Positions 57,715-64,000 of a stretch of 64,000 nt of DNA are shown here, in pieces; the stretch's first letter is position 1, and each line of letters begins with the position of its first letter. The notes under the pieces were generated by a model. It was given only the letters and a program-made list of their open reading frames with translations, ran no database searches and was not told the origin of the DNA. A program made the position numbers and the translations under genes. Origin of the DNA: Odontocerum albicorne. Taxonomy: Eukaryota > Arthropoda > Insecta > Trichoptera > Odontoceridae. Location of the stretch: NCBI GenBank assembly GCA_949825065.1, contig OX463854.1, positions 15,599,112-15,663,111 of the forward strand, given 5' to 3'.

Positions 57715-58335
57715 AACGTACCCTTTTCAGAAAAAGCACATTTTTATATGAACTGCTTCGTCAACAAGCGAAATAACCGCTATTGGAGCAGTGAAAACTA
57801 AAGACAGAAACGTCAAAAAACCACTCCATTATTCAAGAGTTTGGACAGCGATGTCAGCGTCGGGAATCATCGGTTCTTATTTCTTTGAATACACTGGAGA
57901 CCAAGCAATAATGGTTAATTCAGTGTATACATTCAATGCAAAAAAGTTTTTGACTGTGAAATTGCAAGACTTTCCAGGGTTGAATTCGAGGACGTTGTTC
58001 AGCATAATGGGTTCACTTGCCACACGTCCATCAACAGTTTGGAAGTGGTTAAGGAGATATTCCCCGAACAACTGATTTCGTGAACGGGTGACATTGTGTG
58101 ATCACTACGAAGTCCTGATTTATCCCCACTCGATTCTTTTTTGTAGGATACCTAAAAGTCGAATATATGTGCAAATAATCCAACGACTACGCTGCAATTA
58201 AAACAAAACATTCGCCAAGAGATTGAAGTGATACTCGTACCACAGAAAACATTCAGGCGCGTGCTTCAAAATTTTCGAGCCAGATTATACAAATGCCGTC
58301 GACACGGTGGTGGTCTTCTTGACATTATTTAAATA
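57715..58335 (+). pseudogene. Tc1/mariner-superfamily transposase remnant (related to 24326-25435)
   Basis: Order of blocks across frames: FSEKAHFYMN, CFVNKRNNRYWSSEN, VWTAMSASGIIGSYFFE, VNSVYTFNAKKFLTVKLQDF, HNGFTCHTSINSLEVVKEIF, LRSPDLSPLDSFLW, KQNIRQEIEVI, RRVLQNFRARLYKCRRHGGG. It resembles the core of the DD41D-type element, but the first catalytic Asp (SDE) reads SEK and the QQD block reads QHN, so both visible catalytic positions are lost. Several frameshifts and stops. The N-terminal half is missing; the LTR element inserted about 15 bp before the surviving part. Confidence 0.7.
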
Positions 58336-58464
58336 AAAAAATCCAAACCTTTTGCTACATGTTCGCAGTAATTATAGTTGATTACAAACAAACCATTGTT
58401 TTGTTATAATTTTTTCATAAGTGACCTTTATTAAAAGTCACCATTTATAATTATAAATTTTCTA

Positions 58465-58720
58465 TAGACATTCCATAAAGACTTGGGTTTAAGTCCTTCC
58501 TAAAGCTGTACACGTCACCCATACCCTCTTACACTTAGAGACAGATCATTCCGCGCCACGGGACTAATAACAACAGAAACTCGGGCATAACGCCCCGCCC
58601 TTTTGGATCGATTTGGATCAAGTAATTTATGGTGCCTATTTCGAATTTCATCCTTAGATAATAAAAGGAAAATCTTAATTTCGTAGTCAATAAAGGTTAA
58701 TTTCAATATTGTGTTAGATT
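58465..58720 (-). pseudogene. CR1/L2-like non-LTR 3' end, partial
   Basis: Minus-strand reading VARNDLSLSVRGYG and, in another frame, VYSFRKDLNPSLY matches the LPLSVRxxxSxxxFKxxLKxYLF pattern at the C-terminus of CR1/L2-type RTs. It aligns with 59255-59330 on the opposite strand. Confidence 0.6.
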
Positions 58721-59104
58721 GTTAATCAAACCTTATCTATCAAAATTTCAAAATAAAATAATAAAAAACTCCTTTTTAACTATTCGTCCAGACGTAATAC
58801 GTTTATATTTTCACTTAGCGGACAGAATTCAATATAATCCGCATTATTTTTTTCGAGATATCATCGCCCCGTCCGCGTAATGGGACGTCCGTCCGTCGGC
58901 ATTTCGACAAAGAGAAAAGAAAAGGCTAAGAAAAGGGAGGATGGGGGTAAATAATAAAAATAATATTATTACCAAAGGCAAGGGAGGGGGCGGCTCACTC
59001 TTCCGGAGGGAATGGAGGGGAGAGTTAATCAACATAAATCTAAGAAAAAATCTAAGCTATCATCATCCTCAATTAGATCTGGTCTCGGTTCGCCGAAAAC
59101 ATAT
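58721..59104. other. GC-mixed, unassigned
   Basis: 58840-59030 has CG-rich and G-rich runs (GTCCGTCCGTCGGCATTTCG, GGCAAGGGAGGGGGCGGCTC) and 60-67-codon ORFs in several frames without motifs. Confidence 0.3.
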
Positions 59105-59480
59105 ATTTTTCGCTTTTTTATATTGTATATTGTCCAGGATATAAACAAGGTTCTTATCCATTTGATTTCACACTGTATTTTAGAGACATTTCTTCGGAGA
59201 GGAGAAGAACTTTGAGATCGAGTATTATATCAGCGGGGTATTACGGCAGAACTTTTGCCGTTGCTGCTTTGTGGCGTCGAATGGTCTGCCTCTTAGTGTT
59301 AAAGATATGGGTGACATGTGGAGCTTAAGGAAACACTTAAAGATAACGCTTTTTGAGAGATATTGTCAAAATGTATGATTATATATGAACACTACATACA
59401 TACACCTAATAACACCTAAAGCCGAATGTGTTTCGGAAAATCTACGAAGCTTTTTTTGTAATTCATCTTCATTTGGTAAG
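59105..59480 (+). pseudogene. CR1/L2-like non-LTR 3' end
   Basis: Plus-strand reading CFVASNGLPLSVKDMGDMWS continuing LRKHLKITLFERYCQNV to a stop at about 59369, the typical C-terminal end of CR1/L2-type reverse transcriptases. Related copies: 44800-45250 (-) and 58465-58720 (-). The 5' part is lost. Confidence 0.65.
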
Positions 59481-59539
59481 TTTTCTGCGGCTATCATACC
59501 AAATATGTTTTTATAATCATATGCAAATGCGGGAAACTT

Positions 59540-59675
59540 CCCAACCTAATAGGTACATATACCCCTTTCCTATCCTTACATTCAACCTGTTTTTTGTTTT
59601 GTTTTAAATCTGTCATTAATAATGGGTTCGAATCCCGAGTTACAGCGCCCTTGAGAAGTGCTCTTTAAATGACAA
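59540..59675 (+). repeat. SINE family C copy, best B-box
   Basis: TTCCTATCCTTACATTCAAC, TTTTAAATCTGTCATTAATA, B-box GGGTTCGAATCCCGAG, then AGCGCCCTTGAGAAGTGCTC. Collinear with 43200-43335. Confidence 0.65.
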
Positions 59676-60238
59676 TATATACATTGCCTTTTTATTTGTA
59701 TTACTTGCTTGATCTATTTATGTTTACGAGTATATGTTACGGCATAAGTAAATTGTCAGTGAACTTAAAATGTTTGTGAATGTACAGCTTTACTAGAGTA
59801 AACTTGAATGTGCACTACAGTGTTAACTGTTTACATTCAAGAGTGAAAGTGTATTTCCACTACTTGTTGTTAGTTAACTTTCTAGAATATGACAACTGAG
59901 TTTTTAAAGTACTTTTCACAAGTTCTTCGGTTTTCCTACATAAAAATATCACTATGTGAAGTTCCCTCAAAGAAAGCTGAAACATTAATGATATTTGCAA
60001 CTGTCCGATCTTGGGAATTAAGGATTTTTTTTAATGTATTGCACTTTGAAATGCGAGACTGAAGTGTAAATGCAAGAAGAAGGGCGCTTTATGCACTTTG
60101 AAATGTCATAACTCTTTTTAATGGTTTTATCATTTTATTTTAAATTCATTTTCCCCAATGCCAGTAAGTAAGGGTTAATAAACACCAGGAAGGGGTATAC
60201 AATCAAGGGTGAATATGGATTTATTATTTACATTGAGA
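59676..60238. other. No recognisable feature
   Basis: AT-rich; TGCACTTTGAAATGC/GTC occurs twice (about 60045 and 60095) as a short direct repeat. Confidence 0.35.
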
Positions 60239-60505
60239 ATTATATGTGATGGATCGATGTATAACGAAAAGTGGAATGTTATTATTAAGGATTCATGTGA
60301 GCTATAATTGCTATGTTAAGTATGGTAATTATATGTGGTGGATCGATGTATAACGAAAAGTGGAATGTTATTATTAAGGATTCATGTGAGCTATAACTGC
60401 TATGTTAAGTATGGTAATTATATGTAGTGGATCGATGTATAACGAAAAGTGGAATGTTATTATTAAGGATTCATGTGAGCTATAACTACTATGTTAAGTA
60501 TGGTA
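60239..60505 (+). repeat. Tandem repeat, 89-bp unit x3
   Basis: ATTATATGTG.TGGATCGATG starts at 60239, 60328 and 60417. Each unit contains AACGAAAAGTGGAATGTTAT and ends GCTATGTTAAGTATGGTA. The copies differ at only a few positions. Confidence 0.92.
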
Positions 60506-60775
60506 AAAATGTACGTTGAGGAGCTTTAGACTCGTTGAACGGATGGGTGATGAAAGACTAACACAACTAATTTACAATGCAAGCTTGAGTGAGAATGTTC
60601 CTAGAGGACGACCAATAAAAGTATGAGTGAATCAAGTGAATTAATTTTTTAAATAAGGAAATGTGAGGAGTAAGAGAAACAAAAAACTGTTTAGGATTAT
60701 GTATGGATGTGGATGTATGTCGCAATAGGAAATTTTGGCGCACTGTCCTCTCTGCCTAGAGATACGAATCCCCAC
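60500..60775 (+). pseudogene. Non-LTR 3' fragment with tail
   Basis: Decayed LRRFRLVERMGDERLTQLIY, ASLSENVPRGRPIKV and VNQVN-like blocks, then GCGCACTGTCCTCTCTGCCT, the family tail without its end. Confidence 0.6.
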
Positions 60776-60960
60776 ATTCGATCGCGACATACTCGTATAT
60801 CTTTTGCATATACCCGTACACCATTTCATACAGCATCTTTAATTTCTTTGACTTTTACATTTCCATACGTTAAAAAAATATTTCCTTCGTCTTCCTCTAC
60901 TACACCTTCCACCCACTCGCAAATTCACTGTAATTATTTTTGAGTGTCTATCCATTTATT
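60776..60960 (-). pseudogene. Second non-LTR fragment, opposite orientation
   Basis: Plus-strand CCGTACACCATTTCATACAG, CCTCTACTACACCTTCCACC match the antisense reading of 1-130. It abuts the previous copy tail-to-tail near 60760-60790. Confidence 0.5.
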
Positions 60961-62530
60961 GCATATACTTCAATCATTTTATAGTGGTCTTCTTAGTTTA
61001 GGACCCCAAAAACTGTAACTGTAAAATACTCGCAGTCTGATTTAATCTGTCGGAAAGGTAATTATTATCTTTCTTTGTGCGTTAATATTCCTGCGTTATA
61101 TGTGCGTCACGTAAGACATCGGATTATAAGTCAATAGTCTATCACAATGATTATTAATATAATGGTTCAATCAATAGTGTCGAAGACATTGATTTACTAA
61201 TTAAAGACACAGACATGGATACTAAAAGTAATTTCGGCAACAAAAGCTAGTTGATTGAAAGAAATGACTTTTTTGCTGTTTTACCAACTAGTTCATGGAT
61301 GTTGTCAAATGTGAATTGAACATTCGTATAAAATTCCAATTAAAAAAAAAAACTATATGTACTCATCAAGTTATGGCATTAAGCTCACGATGTCTTGTAA
61401 ACATTGTGCAACTATTCACTTTTGGTTAAATACTTTTTTTTTTTATAATTTTACATTTGTTTCAGAAATTATTTTGGATTTGGAATAGATGCATTATTTT
61501 TTTTATCTACAAATAAATACGATTTTCCAAACAAATCTATTTATATGTTGATTAAATAATTAGCTAGTACATTGCTAATTTCGTATTATTAATTTACTTG
61601 AAAATTTAAGCATATTTTTATACAGATTATGAATTAAATACTTGTAAGAAGTCGTCTATGTTTTGGTGATATTATTACCTTTGACATATAAAATGTAATT
61701 AAAATTTATAAAATGCTCTATTTTGCCAAAGGCTTACAAGGTAAGTTTTTTTAAACTGGAAATATTTGTTAAGTCACTATTAGATATATTTGGGATCGTT
61801 GATTATGACTAATGTTATTGTTAAGTTTATTTAATGCGGAACACATGTGATACATGATTTGCTCCTTATATAATATAAGGCATGACAAACTTGGACACCA
61901 CAAGATGTTTTGTGACAATACTGAACAAAATATATTTAGAGCATTGTGACACAGAGTATTGTCAATATGGCGAATACAAAATGTACCCGCATATCAACAG
62001 TTATATGTACATTTTCTGTCTGTTCCATATAATTACTTCAATACACGCATTTAATATGACTTTATTTAACAATTCTTCGATAGAAACATGTGCATAGAGT
62101 TCATTTATCCTTTCAAGATTTCCTGTAACTTGAAAGAACTATATTGCCTTTGTCAATTTCAAGGTATTTGCATATCACATGTTTTATATTCTTGTTTTGA
62201 GAGAATTTATATTTTCATGACAATCCTTGTCGAATTCCACATGTGTATCTATTTGACCTGTCAGCAACAATAGATTAAACCAGAGCTTCCCTACCAGTGA
62301 TACGCGATAGGTGGTCTATTGTACAACATGCAATTTTTATCCGGTTTTCACATACTTCAACAAGAAACTTTTATTGCAACAAATTTATCCCCTTTATATT
62401 CCATCGTCAATTCAGTTGGAAAGCGAAGCTACGCCATGGAGTTTATTTCGAGTAAGTGAGCTGTTGCACACCAGTAAACACCGCAGTACGCAGTACAGTC
62501 ACCGAAGTTAGGCGATCTTAGCACACCGGT
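60961..62530. other. AT-rich, no gene recognised
   Basis: 61882-62273 holds 71- and 61-codon ORFs with no motif. An AG preceded by a T-rich tract at 61466 is not followed by convincing coding sequence. Confidence 0.35.
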
Positions 62531-62534
62531 ACGT

Positions 62535-62655
62535 TTTCTCCCTTTGTGAAAGACTAGATGTGACCGAAGTCATAGTTATCCTTATGTCCCCGAATACTTG
62601 GCGGAAAAAAATTCTGTGTCATTCGAGCATTACCGAGCAGCCATGCATCTCTATA
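62535..62655 (-). repeat. tRNA-derived SINE family A, internally deleted
   Basis: Plus-strand GACCGAAGTCATAGTTATCC, CCCCGAATACTTGGCGG, then CATTCGAGCATTACCGAGC and AGCCATGCATCTC. The B-box region present in 4297-4492 is missing. Confidence 0.55.
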
Positions 62656-63183
62656 TCTACATACTCACAATTAAAAGTTAGCAAAATAGGAAATGGACGC
62701 ATGTTTTCTTCAGTATTTTCTGAAAGCCTTATAACTTATTTTATATGCTGTGAAACGAAAAATGTTAGCGATTACTGGCTGAAACATTTTTAAAACGCTG
62801 AATGATTTCTAGGATCGTTCAAGATCTTTCTGTAACAGAACGAGCGTTCCGAACATTTCATAAATTTCATTTCTTTAAAATTCGTATGAAATATGTTTCT
62901 CGAACGAAATACAGAGAGGAAACTTATATGATATCTGATTCAAGGTATATTTGAATATATTTGATCGCTTAAAAATTTACCCATCGTAAATATCTCCTTA
63001 CCAGTTATTTGACTATTGACAAAACTCTTAAAAACATCTAAATATAATATCAATTGATTATGAATATGGTTAAATATTGATTATTTATATAAACATCCTG
63101 CTTGATCTGGTTATACGTTTACTTTAACCTAAGATCATGCAGTAATTTTATCATTTATTAAGTAAATAAAATTAGTTAATATA
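62656..63183. other. No recognisable feature
   Basis: AT-rich spacer. Confidence 0.35.
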
Positions 63184-63373
63184 TTGTTTATAGTTAAGGC
63201 ATTAACATTGTGGAGGTTTAAAGATATTGTAATTTGTTTTATCAAACACTGTTTATTCCACTTTTTGCGAAAAATGGAATAAGTGCAGTTCTAATAAGTT
63301 TGGAATAAGTTTATTTCACTTTTTGCAAAAAGTGGAATAAAGTGTTTCATGAAACAAATTACAAAAAAAAGTT
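63184..63373. mobile_element. Penelope-derived foldback copy (copy f)
   Basis: GTTTATAGTTAAGGCATTAA, TTGTGGAGGTTTAAAG, TCAAACACTGTTTATTCCAC, then AAAGTGGAATAAAGTGTTTC and ACAAATTAC in reverse. A ~70-bp centre contains a second internal ATTCCACTTTT/AAAAGTGGAAT pair. No coding part. Confidence 0.75.
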
Positions 63374-64000
63374 TATTTTGTATTCCGTTGCTTACTCGCT
63401 GAAATAAATTATATAAAAAAAAACATTTTTTAAAATACGTTCCGTCGTACATTAAACGTTGTTTTTTTAATAGGCAATCCACCCACACTATGATGATTTG
63501 TGCCACCAAAGCAAAGTCACTTTGTAATTATAAGATATTGTAACATGAAATAAATAATAAGCTTTAGATGTTATAGAAGTCACACACGGTTTGAATTACT
63601 GAAATAATTTAGTCGATATTTTGTACTGATTATTTGAAATATTGTTAATAAAATGCTTCTCAATTGAAATATATCGATAAATAATACATGTGATACTTTG
63701 CATTAATTGAGAATTTTCGAACGTTTGTATTTTATTTTGCAATGTTGCATAAATAACATAAATCTGTTAACCAAATGGTCTTAAAACACCACGAATTCAT
63801 CTACAATTTATAAGGTGTTTAAAACTAAAGGTTATATTATATTGTTAACAATAATTAGAGAGATTTTTACAAATAAGGATTTCAAATCAATGCCAGGCAT
63901 TGAAGAATGAAATGTCATAATATTGATGATCGGCTTAATTGTGGTTGCTACTGGATCACTAATGGATGTTATAATATTGACGATCGGCTTAATTGTTGGT
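63374..64000. other. AT-rich; 63910-64000 has a short direct repeat
   Basis: ATAATATTGA.GATCGGCTTA (with TTGT.GTTG after it) occurs at about 63918 and 63972 and runs off the right edge. It may be the start of a ~54-bp tandem repeat. Confidence 0.4.

Noticed and set aside
61460..61500. TTTGTTTCAG acceptor-like site
   Set aside because: No coding continuation or donor; such T-rich AG sites are common in AT-rich DNA.

Overview
The window looks like a gene-poor, AT-rich piece of an insect nuclear genome. Lepidoptera is my best guess, because many decayed non-LTR 3' ends finish in a tail of the kind I know from moth and butterfly genomes (ctctctgcctaccc...aggg...gcgtgatg). There are no bacterial genes, operons or CRISPR arrays. 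Almost everything I can identify is transposable-element material of different ages. The one host coding segment I recognise is an 84-bp internal exon at 28307-28390 (+), with strong splice sites, which reads as part of membralin (TMEM259 family). I did not find its neighbouring exons.

Layout. 1-24 kb: decayed non-LTR tails, tRNA-derived SINE pieces, a Tc1/mariner-superfamily pseudogene (6356-7230), a pogo/Tigger-like MITE with TA duplication (13283-13603), two short tandem arrays (48 bp x4, 52 bp x11), several foldback elements and a deleted mariner (21125-21510). 24241-25539: a nearly complete DD41D-type Tc1/mariner element with matching terminal repeats and a TA target duplication, its transposase broken by two frameshifts and a stop. 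25.8-26.2 kb: two small Penelope-derived foldback copies at one target site. 28.3 kb: the membralin exon. 29-36 kb: more non-LTR fragments, one expanded into a 46-bp x8 array and one ending in a zinc finger. 36217-38738: a Penelope-like unit with reverse transcriptase and GIY-YIG remains, head-to-head with a second partial copy, later cut by a 629-bp non-LTR insertion. 46929-47556: a shorter unit of the same architecture. 63.2 kb: another foldback copy.

The most unusual object is 48450-57700: a 9251-bp element with apparently identical 1439-bp LTRs (TGTTA...TAACA), a 4-bp target duplication (AGTT) and a tRNA-Lys-like primer binding site that places it on the minus strand. Its 6.4-kb interior has no gag or pol on either strand. 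Much of it is four tandem arrays, three with periods of about 142-154 bp. One array carries a GC-rich hairpin whose arms show compensatory base changes. It is best described as a young, non-autonomous LARD-like LTR retrotransposon.

Other signals are hammerhead-ribozyme-like cores (CTGANGA...GAAAC) in two different Penelope-type terminal families, and a dispersed word, ACGAGTA/TACTCGT, seen about 31 times in old sequence and not at all in the young LTR element. All counts and alignments were made by eye.
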